Assembly (NCBI GenBank): GCA_035388225.1
Contig: DAOOPM010000005.1
Span: 101,563-165,562 of the forward strand
DNA length: 64,000 bases
From: SB25 sp029560875
GTDB taxonomy: Bacteria > Bacteroidota > Bacteroidia > Bacteroidales > Tenuifilaceae
Reading direction: 5' to 3'
In this document: in pieces, positions 34,499 through 42,491 of the stretch
Position numbering within the stretch: position 1 is the first letter of the stretch
Layout: each line of letters opens with the position of its first letter
Position numbers and translations under genes: made by a program
Notes under the pieces: generated by a model
Databases searched by the model: none
Told to the model about the DNA's origin: nothing
Seen by the model: only the letters and a program-made list of their open reading frames with translations

Positions 34499-35230
34499 TT
34501 ACCAATTCTTAATTACACGCACTTTAGCCGCCTTGGCTTTTTCCTGCTTCATTTTTTCCTGAATATCCTTCTCGTTATTTTGAATTGCCTGCAACATTCG
34601 CTCTGCATCCTGCTTAGATATTTTAGGTTGCTGCTCCTGCTGCTTTTGGTCTTTATTGTCCTGCTTATCCTTATTCTGGTCTTTATTATTATCCTGATTA
34701 TCCTTCTTATCGTCCTTGTTCTGGTCTTTATTATCTTTATTATCTTTATTATCTTTATTATCCTTGTTGTCCTTATTATCCTTATTCTGTTGCTGCTGTT
34801 GCTGTTTAAGCATACGCTTAGCTTCCGATAGATTGTACTTTGTTTCGTTATCGTTTGGATTAAGTTTTAGCGCATTCTTATAGGCATCAATGCTTTCCTG
34901 AAATTTCTGCTGCATAAACAATGCGTTACCTTTATTATGATAAATCATTGCTTTTTGAGTATTGGATAGGCCAGTTTGATTGATCTCATCCATTGTTTTT
35001 AACGCATCGTCGTATTTTTCCTGTTTGAACTGCGCATCGGCAAGGTTAAACTTTCCCTTGAAAGAGTGAATATTAGTTTCTAATGCCTTACGGTACTGCA
35101 CCTCCGATTCAACAAAATCTTTATCCTCAAAAGCGTTATTTCCTTTACGGATTGCTTTACGCTCATTTTGGGCATAAGCCGATATTGCTATCAACAATAA
35201 AATGGAACTAACTAATGCAAGTCTTTTCAT
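34499..35230 (-). CDS. batC: BatC-type TPR protein with an (Asn-Lys-Asp) repeat tract
   Basis: The 243-residue protein has a signal peptide (MKRLALVSSILLLIAISAYAQ) and three TPR units (residues 25-140). A highly charged low-complexity tail from about residue 145 to 205 has NKD triplets repeated at least six times, followed by QNKD, DNKD and Q-rich variants. The tract is coded by a 9-bp unit (about 34722-34793). It overlaps batB by 4 bp (ATGA). The C-terminal helix (ISKQDAERMLQAIQNNEKDIQEK) is also seen in other BatC-like proteins. Confidence 0.85.
   Translation of the reverse strand: MKRLALVSSILLLIAISAYAQNERKAIRKGNNAFEDKDFVESEVQYRKALETNIHSFKGKFNLADAQFKQEKYDDALKTMDEINQTGLSNTQKAMIYHNKGNALFMQQKFQESIDAYKNALKLNPNDNETKYNLSEAKRMLKQQQQQQNKDNKDNKDNKDNKDNKDNKDQNKDDKKDNQDNNKDQNKDKQDNKDQKQQEQQPKISKQDAERMLQAIQNNEKDIQEKMKQEKAKAAKVRVIKNW
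34722..34793. repeat. 9-bp coding minisatellite in batC
   Basis: On the plus strand the unit TTATCTTTA/TTATCCTTA recurs in tandem, coding for Asn-Lys-Asp on the minus strand. The unit length is a multiple of three, so gain or loss of copies keeps the frame and only changes the length of the charged linker. Confidence 0.75.
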
Positions 35231-36267
35231 AATTCACCTCCCCTTTTATTGCCAAACAGATTTAGACCTGAAATCCATTGATTTTTACGTTCAAGAATTA
35301 TGAACTCAACAATTAAAATAAGTAATGCTATTGCAAGTAGATATTGGAATTGCTCGTTATACTCAGTGTAAACTTTATCCTTGATTTCGGAACGTTGCAT
35401 TTTGTTGATATTCTCGAATAAAGGTAGAAGTCCTAACTGTGTATTGGTTGCACGCACATACTTTCCATTGCCAATAACGGCAATCTTTGATAGTGTTTCC
35501 TCGTCGAGTTTTGTTACAACCACATTACCATTCTCATCCTTAAGGTAGTTCTGATTTCCACCTATTGGAATTGGGGCACCATCGGGCGAGCCTATTCCAA
35601 TTGTATGTATAACAATTCCATTTTCAGCAGCAACTTTTGCCGATTCTACAGGATCGTCCTCGTGATTCTCGCCATCAGAGATTACAACAATTACCTTGCT
35701 GGCCTTAGATTCTGGGTTGAATGAACTTGCTGCAAGCTCAATTGCGCTACCAATTGCTGTTCCTTGCTTGGGAACCATTCCTGGATTAATTGATGATAGG
35801 AACATCTTTGCCGATGCATAATCGCTAGTAATTGGCAATTGAACGTAGGCATCGCCAGAGAATACAATTAATCCAATATGATCGTTGGTAAGTTTATCAA
35901 CTAACTGTGAAATTGATTGTTTTGCGCGTTCAATTCTATTGGGTTGAATATCCTCGGCCAGCATACTGTTGGAAACGTCCAAGGCAATAATCAATTCAAT
36001 GCCCTTACGTTTAACCTCGGTAAGTTTTGCACCAAATTGTGGTCCGGCCAATGCTAAAACAACAAATAGGTAAGCATTTAGCAGAAATATCATCTTAACC
36101 CAACCACGGACAAATGACATGCCCGGGATAAGACCAAGTACGGTATCGAATTTACCGAATAACTTGATGTTGGCTTTCTGAATACGAACCGTGTACCAGT
36201 AAAGCGCAATCAATACAGGAATGACTAGAAGTAAGTATAAGTACTCAGGATTCGAAAATCTAAACAT
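35227..36267 (-). CDS. batB: BatB-type von Willebrand A domain protein
   Basis: The 346-residue protein has N-terminal membrane helices (YLYLLLVIPVLIALYWYTV and a second near residue 60), a vWA domain and a C-terminal helix (YLLAIALLILIVEFIIL). The metal-ion-dependent adhesion site begins DVSNSMLAEDIQPNR (the DxSxS pattern) at about residue 96, with the TDhDh-equivalent ISDGENHEDDP later. It overlaps BatC by 4 bp. With BatA it forms the vWA core of the envelope complex. Confidence 0.9.
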   Translation of the reverse strand: MFRFSNPEYLYLLLVIPVLIALYWYTVRIQKANIKLFGKFDTVLGLIPGMSFVRGWVKMIFLLNAYLFVVLALAGPQFGAKLTEVKRKGIELIIALDVSNSMLAEDIQPNRIERAKQSISQLVDKLTNDHIGLIVFSGDAYVQLPITSDYASAKMFLSSINPGMVPKQGTAIGSAIELAASSFNPESKASKVIVVISDGENHEDDPVESAKVAAENGIVIHTIGIGSPDGAPIPIGGNQNYLKDENGNVVVTKLDEETLSKIAVIGNGKYVRATNTQLGLLPLFENINKMQRSEIKDKVYTEYNEQFQYLLAIALLILIVEFIILERKNQWISGLNLFGNKRGGEL

Positions 36268-36298
36268 ACGCTATTTCTATTTTTCTAATCAATTTCAA

Positions 36299-37291
36299 CT
36301 ATTGTAAACTCCTCAATAATGTTCTGCGAAGAATAATTTCGGCCATTAATAGCATAAACGCTACAAGCACATAAGGTCTATAGCGCTCCTCTCTACGGCT
36401 ATACTCTGTCACCTCAATTTTCGATTTCTCCAGAGTATCAATCTTGGCGTAAACCTCCTCCAATGCTTTATTATTGACTGCACGGAAGAATTCGCCACCT
36501 GTCATTTGCGCTATTTTGGTGAGTAAATCCTCATCAATCTCAACCTTCATATCTTGAAATTGTGTTCCAAATGGAGTTTGAACAGGGTATGGCGCTGTGC
36601 CATAGGTTCCTACTCCAATGGTATATACTCTAATTCCAAAACTCTTAGCAATTTCGGCGGCTGTAAGCGGTGCTATTTCTCCCCTATTGTTCACGCCATC
36701 GGTTAAAAGAATGATTACTTTACTTTTTGCATCGCTCTCCTTTAATCGGGAAATTGCTGTTGCTAAACCCGATCCAATAGCAGTACCATCCTCAAGTACA
36801 CCCATGCTAATGTCCTTGAACATATTAATAAGGGTAACGTGATCGGTAGTAAGGGGGCAAAGCGTAAAACTTTCGCCAGCAAATATTACAAGTCCTAGCC
36901 TATCGGTGCGACGACCGCTAATAAACTTAATTCCCAATTCCTTTGCTGCACCAAGCCTATCGGGGTTAAAGTCGCGAGCAAGCATACTTCCCGATACATC
37001 CAACGATAAAACTATATCAATCCCTTCAGATGAAATATTCTTTTGTATGTTGGTTGATTGTGGACGTGCTAATGCAAAAATAACAAGGATTATAACAACC
37101 ATCCTTAATGCGAAGGGTAAATGGCGAAGCAAAACACGGATTGAAGGTTTTGAATTACTAAAACCACCAAGAGTTGATATACGAAGACTTGCTTTGGTAT
37201 CCTTTTGCCTAAAAATATACCAAGCAACCATAAATGGTACCAATAAAAGCAAGTACAGCAATTTTGGATTTGCAAAAACTAGTCCCGACAT
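36299..37291 (-). CDS. batA: BatA-type von Willebrand A domain protein
   Basis: The 330-residue protein has two N-terminal membrane segments, then a vWA domain with DVSGSMLARDFNPDRL (DxSGS metal site) and ILLTDGVNNRGE. A C-terminal membrane helix precedes a short tail (VLVAFMLLMAEIILRRTLL). The ATG at 37291 overlaps no neighbour; the gap to the upstream gene's stop is 1 bp. BatA and BatB are paralogues. The complex is thought to respond to oxidative or envelope stress. Confidence 0.92.
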   Translation of the reverse strand: MSGLVFANPKLLYLLLLVPFMVAWYIFRQKDTKASLRISTLGGFSNSKPSIRVLLRHLPFALRMVVIILVIFALARPQSTNIQKNISSEGIDIVLSLDVSGSMLARDFNPDRLGAAKELGIKFISGRRTDRLGLVIFAGESFTLCPLTTDHVTLINMFKDISMGVLEDGTAIGSGLATAISRLKESDAKSKVIILLTDGVNNRGEIAPLTAAEIAKSFGIRVYTIGVGTYGTAPYPVQTPFGTQFQDMKVEIDEDLLTKIAQMTGGEFFRAVNNKALEEVYAKIDTLEKSKIEVTEYSRREERYRPYVLVAFMLLMAEIILRRTLLRSLQ

Positions 37292-37292
37292 C

Positions 37293-38306
37293 TTAGTTTA
37301 ACTTTTTTTGTTCATCAATAGTTTCCTGCACGATAACCGTATTTTCATCGGTTGGCTCAACCTTAACGTCCTCCTCAAGTTTTGTTTTATTCACAAAATC
37401 GATAGCAAAGTTAAGGTTGGTTTCGTTCTCAGCAACCAAAGGGGTATGCTTTGCAAACTTCACCAAATCCGCCACAAAAAGGAGTTCCTGAAGTTGATCC
37501 TTTAAACCATTGAAGGCATAATCTACCCTATTTACCTCGCTTAAAATCTCCGAAGTAGTTTGCTCTGGAGCATTTATTCCAAAACGTCCCTCAAGGTAAA
37601 TTCTCAGAGTATCAACCAAGCGAGTATAGTAGTACTTATGATTCTCTGTATTCCACAGTTTATCCTCTCGAATTCTATTTAACTCACGCAGAGCAACAAG
37701 ATGAGGTGGTTCCGCAGGTTTAAATAGATTTAGGAATGGCTTATTCTTCTTCCTGCTTTCCAAGTACATAATTAAGAAGCCGACAATTGCAACAATAGCT
37801 ATCAGAATACCAGCCCAAGGTGCAACCTCCGATATGGTTATTGGTTCACGGATAGGTGGCTTAATATCGAAGATTTCGCCAGGTTTAGCTCTTCTCTGTA
37901 ATGGCTTAACAAAAAACGACTGTTGCTCTGCAAAAAGGCTATCGGTTCTCCCATTTATACTTGCCACAACTGGCAAATCAGGAAAAACGTGCTGTCCGCT
38001 ATCGAAAGCTGTAATCAGGTATTGTAAAGTGATAGTAACATCGTTACCTGTTACAATAGAATCGATTTTGGGTTTGCCAACTAATTCAACTCCATTTCCT
38101 AGAGAATCTGAAACCTGTGGAAGTTGAAATTTCACACCCTTTTGTCCATTAACCACCAGCGTGTAGTAAATTTGGTCGCCAACAAGGATGGTATCCCTGT
38201 CAATTTTGGATTTAATGGACGCAATATAGTCGGACTGCGAGAAAGAGTTGGTAAAACTTCCCGCAAGTATAAATGCTAATGCTATTTTAAGTCTATCTCC
38301 CATCAT
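37293..38306 (-). CDS. Bat-operon membrane protein of the BatD-like/DUF4381-like type
   Basis: The 337-residue protein has a signal peptide (MMGDRLKIALAFILAGSFTNSFSQ) and a beta-rich periplasmic domain to about residue 160. A single membrane helix follows (WAGILIAIVAIVGFLIMYLE), then a cytoplasmic helical domain (ALRELNRIREDKLWNTENHKYYYTRLVDTLRIYLEGRFG). The helical cytoplasmic part resembles the DUF4381 tail seen with vWA/MoxR operons, and also the BatD tail. It overlaps the DUF58 gene by 4 bp. A stator- or chaperone-like role with MoxR is possible but unproven. Confidence 0.75.
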   Translation of the reverse strand: MMGDRLKIALAFILAGSFTNSFSQSDYIASIKSKIDRDTILVGDQIYYTLVVNGQKGVKFQLPQVSDSLGNGVELVGKPKIDSIVTGNDVTITLQYLITAFDSGQHVFPDLPVVASINGRTDSLFAEQQSFFVKPLQRRAKPGEIFDIKPPIREPITISEVAPWAGILIAIVAIVGFLIMYLESRKKNKPFLNLFKPAEPPHLVALRELNRIREDKLWNTENHKYYYTRLVDTLRIYLEGRFGINAPEQTTSEILSEVNRVDYAFNGLKDQLQELLFVADLVKFAKHTPLVAENETNLNFAIDFVNKTKLEEDVKVEPTDENTVIVQETIDEQKKLN

Positions 38307-39187
38307 GCTCTACGTTTAAATAGCAGAATTAATGGTTTAACATAATCCTCGTCGGTGCTTATGGATGTCCAATCTACCTTGGATTTGGTGAAAGTTGTTT
38401 TCAGGTTACTGGTTGTTTCAACCCACCATTTACTGTAATTACGACGAACCAACGAGTCCGAAGTATCAATCCAGGTATCCTTGCCAGTTTCGGCATCGCG
38501 GAATTTCACAAGTCCCACCGAAGGAAGTTCAGTTTCACGTTTATCGAAAATTCTAATTCCAACCACATCGTGCTTATTGTTGGCAATGCTAAGCGCATCG
38601 GCAAAACGGGGTTGCGAATTGGTATCAACATCAACAAAATCACTTAAAATAAATGCGGTGCAACGCTTTTTAATAGCATTGGTGAGGTATTTAAGCGCTT
38701 CGGCAATATTAGTATCCTTGCTCTGGGGCTTATAGTTAAGCATCTCGCTAATAATTCGGAGAATATGCTTACGTCCCTTTTGTGGTGGTATAAACTTCTC
38801 CACCTTATCGCTGAAAAGGATTACCCCAATTTTATCGTTATTCTGAATTGCCGAGAAAGCTAACACCGCAGCAATCTCGGTGATAAGTTGATTTTTGTAG
38901 AGTTCAGATGTTCCAAAATGCTCGGAACCACTAACATCGATAAGAAGCATAACGGTTAACTCACGCTCCTCCTCAAAAACCTTAACGTAGGGCTGGTTGA
39001 AACGTGCAGTTACGTTCCAGTCGATGCTTCGGATATCGTCGCCGTAACGGTACTCGCGCACCTCGCTGAAGGCCATACCTCTGCCCTTAAAGGCGCTGTG
39101 GTATTGACCCGCAAAGATGTGACGCGACAAACCTCGCGTTTTTATCTCAATTTTACGAACTCGCTTTAATAGATCCGATGTTTCCAC
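38303..39187 (-). CDS. DUF58-domain protein of the MoxR/Bat operon
   Basis: The 294-residue protein has the DUF58 signature GRGMAFSEVREYRYGDDIRSIDWNVTAR (about residues 35-62), followed by a vWA-like part with DVSGSEHFGTS and FILSDFVDVD. No membrane segment is visible, so it is cytoplasmic or membrane-peripheral. DUF58 proteins always accompany MoxR ATPases and vWA proteins. It overlaps the next gene by 4 bp (ATGA) and is 7 bp after the small secreted protein gene. Confidence 0.9.
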   Translation of the reverse strand: METSDLLKRVRKIEIKTRGLSRHIFAGQYHSAFKGRGMAFSEVREYRYGDDIRSIDWNVTARFNQPYVKVFEEERELTVMLLIDVSGSEHFGTSELYKNQLITEIAAVLAFSAIQNNDKIGVILFSDKVEKFIPPQKGRKHILRIISEMLNYKPQSKDTNIAEALKYLTNAIKKRCTAFILSDFVDVDTNSQPRFADALSIANNKHDVVGIRIFDKRETELPSVGLVKFRDAETGKDTWIDTSDSLVRRNYSKWWVETTSNLKTTFTKSKVDWTSISTDEDYVKPLILLFKRRA

Positions 39188-39194
39188 AACTCAA

Positions 39195-39620
39195 CTAGTT
39201 ATTTGTTATTGGTCGGGTTGTTACTGTTATAAACCATTCGCCGTTTTTGAGTTTTATCTCGTACTTCTTACCATCCTTACTCTCAATCCAAGTATCGGAA
39301 CCTTTTTTCTTATAGTTCTTCTTCAGTTCCTTTTGAACCTGATCGTAAAGCCAAGTATTGTACATTCTCGATACGGAGGTGCAGATTCCTTTTTCATTCA
39401 GCATAAACAGAAGCGTTTGCTCCTCTATTACATTCACAAACTTTATAAAACTTCTGTCGCCATTCTCCACCTCTTTCTCAAAGACAAAACCCTTGTATTC
39501 CTTGGGAGTTAACTTTCGGATATCATCCTTATGCATACCAATGTAATTCTGCCCCAGTACGGATAGCTGAATTAACCAGAATGGTATAATCAGGACAATA
39601 AACCTGAAACTCCGTATCAT
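39195..39620 (-). CDS. Small secreted protein within the MoxR/Bat operon
   Basis: The 141-residue protein has a signal peptide (MIRSFRFIVLIIPFWLIQLSVLGQ) and a globular domain ending in KYEIKLKNGEWFITVTTRP. The gap to moxR is 1 bp and to the DUF58 gene 7 bp, so it belongs to the operon. I do not recognise its family. It is not one of the standard Bat genes and could be a lineage-specific insertion in the operon. Confidence 0.7.
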   Translation of the reverse strand: MIRSFRFIVLIIPFWLIQLSVLGQNYIGMHKDDIRKLTPKEYKGFVFEKEVENGDRSFIKFVNVIEEQTLLFMLNEKGICTSVSRMYNTWLYDQVQKELKKNYKKKGSDTWIESKDGKKYEIKLKNGEWFITVTTRPITNN

Positions 39621-39621
39621 A

Positions 39622-40623
39622 CTAAGGAACCTCCACGGTATTCAAAATCTCGGTGATAATATCCTCTGTTGTAATATTCTCGGCTTCAGCCTCGTAGGTT
39701 AAACCAATACGATGGCGAAGAACATCGTGACATACAGAGCGAACATCCTCAGGAATTACATAACCTCTACGCTTAATAAAAGCATAAGCCTTTGATGCCA
39801 ATGCCAAACTGATAGATGCACGTGGTGATGCACCGTAGTTAATCATCGACTCAAATTTCTGTAGGTTATGCTGTGCTGGGAAACGTGTAGCAAACACAAT
39901 ATCGAGGATGTACTTCTCAATCTTCTCGTCCATATAAACCTCGCGAACAACCTTGCGAGCATTTATAATATCGGCAGGTTTTAAAACCTTTTCTGGTTTA
40001 GGGAATGTTAATGCTAGGTTCTCGCGCATAATCATACGCTCCTCCTCCACCTTAGGATATGTGATTTTAACCTTTAGCATAAAACGATCCACCTGTGCCT
40101 CAGGAAGTGGGTATGTTCCCTCCTGCTCTATTGGGTTTTGAGTAGCAAGCACTAAGAAAGGCTCATCCAATTTGTATGTAACCTCACCAATAGTTACTTG
40201 ACGTTCCTGCATTGCCTCAAGCAAGGCACTCTGCACCTTTGCGGGGGCACGGTTAATCTCGTCGGCAAGAATGAAGTTTGAAAAAATAGGCCCTTTCTTC
40301 ACATTAAACTGCTCGCTCTTAGGGCTATAAACCATAGTACCAATAAGGTCGGCAGGTAAAAGATCGGGGGTGAACTGAATTCGGTTGAACTTCACATCTA
40401 TGATGTTGGATAGCGTATTAATTGCTAACGTCTTAGCCAATCCTGGAACACCTTCAAGTAGAATGTGCCCATCGGCAAGTAATCCAACAAGCAAGGATTC
40501 AACCAAATGTTTTTGGCCAACAATGACCTTGTTCATTTCTAGGTTGATAATATCAACAAATGAACTTTCGAGCCGAATTCTTTCGTTTAATTCCTTGATG
40601 TTTAATGTACTAGTTTCGCTCAT
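39622..40623 (-). CDS. moxR: MoxR-family AAA+ ATPase
   Basis: I choose the ATG at 40623 (MSETSTLNIKELNERIRLESS, 333 residues); the longer reading from 40692 adds a Lys/Ile-rich stretch without family similarity. Walker A is GVPGLAKT and Walker B is FILADEINRAPAKVQ, with the sensor ATQNPIEQEGTYPLPEAQ. MoxR ATPases are thought to act as chaperones that assemble or activate the vWA-containing complex encoded downstream. It is the first gene of the operon. Confidence 0.93.
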   Translation of the reverse strand: MSETSTLNIKELNERIRLESSFVDIINLEMNKVIVGQKHLVESLLVGLLADGHILLEGVPGLAKTLAINTLSNIIDVKFNRIQFTPDLLPADLIGTMVYSPKSEQFNVKKGPIFSNFILADEINRAPAKVQSALLEAMQERQVTIGEVTYKLDEPFLVLATQNPIEQEGTYPLPEAQVDRFMLKVKITYPKVEEERMIMRENLALTFPKPEKVLKPADIINARKVVREVYMDEKIEKYILDIVFATRFPAQHNLQKFESMINYGASPRASISLALASKAYAFIKRRGYVIPEDVRSVCHDVLRHRIGLTYEAEAENITTEDIITEILNTVEVP

Positions 40624-40929
40624 ATTCAGCCATTTTAAAATACGTATTAAAACAATTTTCTTTACTTTATTATGATCGTTCGCAAATATCATAATTTTAA
40701 AATGCTAGCGATGTTAAAAAAAGTTAAAACCTCGATATTTATTTGGTAAACGTGGTTAAAGGGAGTTTAAAATATGATGGTTAGTAGTTGGAGTTTTGGA
40801 AGTTAGATAGGTAAAATTGGAAGATGGATGTTTGAAGAAAAAATTTAAGATAATGTAGATATTTTGTAACCTTTTTGCATTTAAAAAAATGCTAATTACC
40901 TTGCGTTTAAATTTAAAAGCGACAAAGAG
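40624..40929. other. AT-rich intergenic region between divergent moxR and truA
   Basis: 306 bp without a gene. It must hold the promoters of the MoxR/Bat operon and of truA. Candidate -7 sequences are imperfect (GATATTTG on the minus strand near 40683). The middle part is AT-rich sequence with TTAGTAGTTGGAGTTTTGG-like motifs and no stable hairpin that I can see. Confidence 0.5.
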
Positions 40930-41691
40930 TTGTATTACAGATATTTCATACATCTATCCTACCTAGGAACCAATTACCATGGTTGGCAGATTCAGGCCAA
41001 TGCTGTAAGTGTTCAGGAGTTATTGAATAAGGCACTATCGACATTGCTTAAAGAGGAAATTGACACAATTGGAGCCGGACGAACCGATACTGGCGTTCAT
41101 GCCCGTTATTACGTAGCACATTTCGATTCGTCAACATCAAACTTAGATAGCAACAAGCAGTTCCTGCACAGTTTGAATAGAATTCTACCCATCGATATAT
41201 CAATTAAAAGAATATCAAGCGTTAAGCCAGATGCGAATGCACGCTTCGATGCTACGCTAAGAGGCTATGAGTACATCATTTGCCAAATTAAAAATCCTTT
41301 TATGAACGGATTAGCCTGGATGTATTCGGCTAATTTAGACATTGAAAAGATGCAAATGGCTGCCCAATTGCTTTTCAACTACACCGATTTTACCAGTTTC
41401 AGCAAGCTTGGCTCCGATAATAAAACCAATAATTGCACTATTTACTTTGCTGAGTGGACTCAAAAGGACGATTTGCTAATTTTCACCATTAAGGCAAACC
41501 GATTCTTACGCAATATGGTAAGAGCAATTGTAGGGACTTTGGTTGAAGTTGGCCGAGGCAAAATAACACCAGAGGAATTTGCCGCAATAATTGAGGCTAA
41601 AGATAGAGGTCTTGCAGGAACATCGGCACTCGCCGAGGGGCTTTACCTAACTGAAGTTGAATACCCCAATGAAGTCTATATAAAACAATAA
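40930..41691 (+). CDS. truA: tRNA pseudouridine(38-40) synthase
   Basis: TruA isomerises uridine to pseudouridine at positions 38-40 of tRNA. The start is probably the TTG at 40930 (MYYRYFIHLSYLGTNYHGWQIQ), since the conserved YxGxxYHGWQ segment begins right after it and no ATG is available upstream in frame. The catalytic Asp is in GAGRTDTGVHARY (about residue 53). The GFLRNMVR-equivalent is ANRFLRNMVRAIVGTLVEVG. At 253 residues it has family length. A hairpin of 8 bp (41689-41696 with 41710-41717) follows the stop codon without a T-run. Confidence 0.95.
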   Translation: MYYRYFIHLSYLGTNYHGWQIQANAVSVQELLNKALSTLLKEEIDTIGAGRTDTGVHARYYVAHFDSSTSNLDSNKQFLHSLNRILPIDISIKRISSVKPDANARFDATLRGYEYIICQIKNPFMNGLAWMYSANLDIEKMQMAAQLLFNYTDFTSFSKLGSDNKTNNCTIYFAEWTQKDDLLIFTIKANRFLRNMVRAIVGTLVEVGRGKITPEEFAAIIEAKDRGLAGTSALAEGLYLTEVEYPNEVYIKQ

Positions 41692-41743
41692 GGTGTCTAG
41701 TAAAACCAAACACCTTATAATAAGTATTGTGAAACACAAATCT

Positions 41744-42205
41744 TTATAGTTGATACTTGTGAGTGATTTTAGTCTCGGACATAACAAAAGAACTGTAATA
41801 TTGAGTAATGTTTTTTGTTACAGAAAAACGATGAATTACAAAATCGTGATAATCCTCCATGTCATCAACCTGAATTTTTAGAAGAAAATCCCAGTTCCCT
41901 GATACGTAGTAGCACTCCATAACCTCGGGCATCTTTTTGATTTCCTTTTCAAACTCATCAACGACTTCCTTTGTGTGGCTTGTTAATGAAACAGAAACAA
42001 ATACTGTCAACTTTTTACCAAGCATTTTAGGGTCGAGCAAAGTAACGTAGTGCTTTATAAAGCCATTTTTCTCCAATTTCTTTATTCGCTCGTGAATGGG
42101 TGTTGTTGATAGGTGTAGCCTTTCTGAAAGCTCCCTAATCGTAATTCTGCTGTTGTCTTGCAGAATATTAAGGAGCTTCCTGTCAATTTCATCAATATTC
42201 TTCAT
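41744..42205 (-). CDS. Lrp/AsnC-family transcriptional regulator
   Basis: The ATG at 42205 gives 153 residues starting MKNIDEIDRKLLNILQDNSRITIRELSERL; a start at 42235 adds ten poor residues. The HTH is STTPIHERIKKLEKNGFIKHY. The C-terminal ligand-binding (RAM) domain includes VMECYYVSGNWDFLLKIQVDD. Lrp proteins bind amino acids and similar small ligands. Divergent placement 286 bp from the PLP gene that heads the catabolic island suggests it controls the island, for example in response to an amino-acid-like intermediate (inference). Confidence 0.92.
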   Translation of the reverse strand: MKNIDEIDRKLLNILQDNSRITIRELSERLHLSTTPIHERIKKLEKNGFIKHYVTLLDPKMLGKKLTVFVSVSLTSHTKEVVDEFEKEIKKMPEVMECYYVSGNWDFLLKIQVDDMEDYHDFVIHRFSVTKNITQYYSSFVMSETKITHKYQL

Positions 42206-42491
42206 TGGTTTGATGTTTTGGTTTCGAGTATCCATTTATATATAGTTTCAAAAGTTAATCTTAAATCAGACTTAAATAAATAATCAACTTTAATCGATAA
42301 TTACTAAATTCGCCCTAATTCGTATTACAATATCCTCGCTTGCTTTTTCCTTATTGGAATTATTTTTCTGCAACAAATATATATATTTTCTCTAATAATT
42401 AAAATATCCATTATAAATTTCTTATTTTATTTAAAAATGCAGAAATTACATATGCTTATTGTACTTTTAACAAAAAATTAATTCTTAAAGT
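42206..42491. promoter_or_regulatory. Divergent control region of the catabolic island
   Basis: 286 bp of AT-rich sequence between the Lrp gene and the first PLP gene. A minus-strand TATATTTG (42381-42374) is a -7 candidate for the Lrp gene. Lrp boxes are degenerate AT-rich palindromes, so I cannot localise one by eye. Confidence 0.35.

Noticed and set aside
34722..34793. CRISPR-like array
   Set aside because: The units are 9 bp without spacers and lie in a coding frame, so this is a minisatellite.
34580..34831. Leu/Ile-rich plus-strand open frame
   Set aside because: It is the complement of the NKD repeat tract of batC; the hydrophobic look is a product of the 9-bp unit read in reverse.
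41689..41717. Intrinsic terminator after truA
   Set aside because: The 8-bp stem is present but it overlaps the stop codon and has no T-run after it; I keep it only as a weak hairpin.
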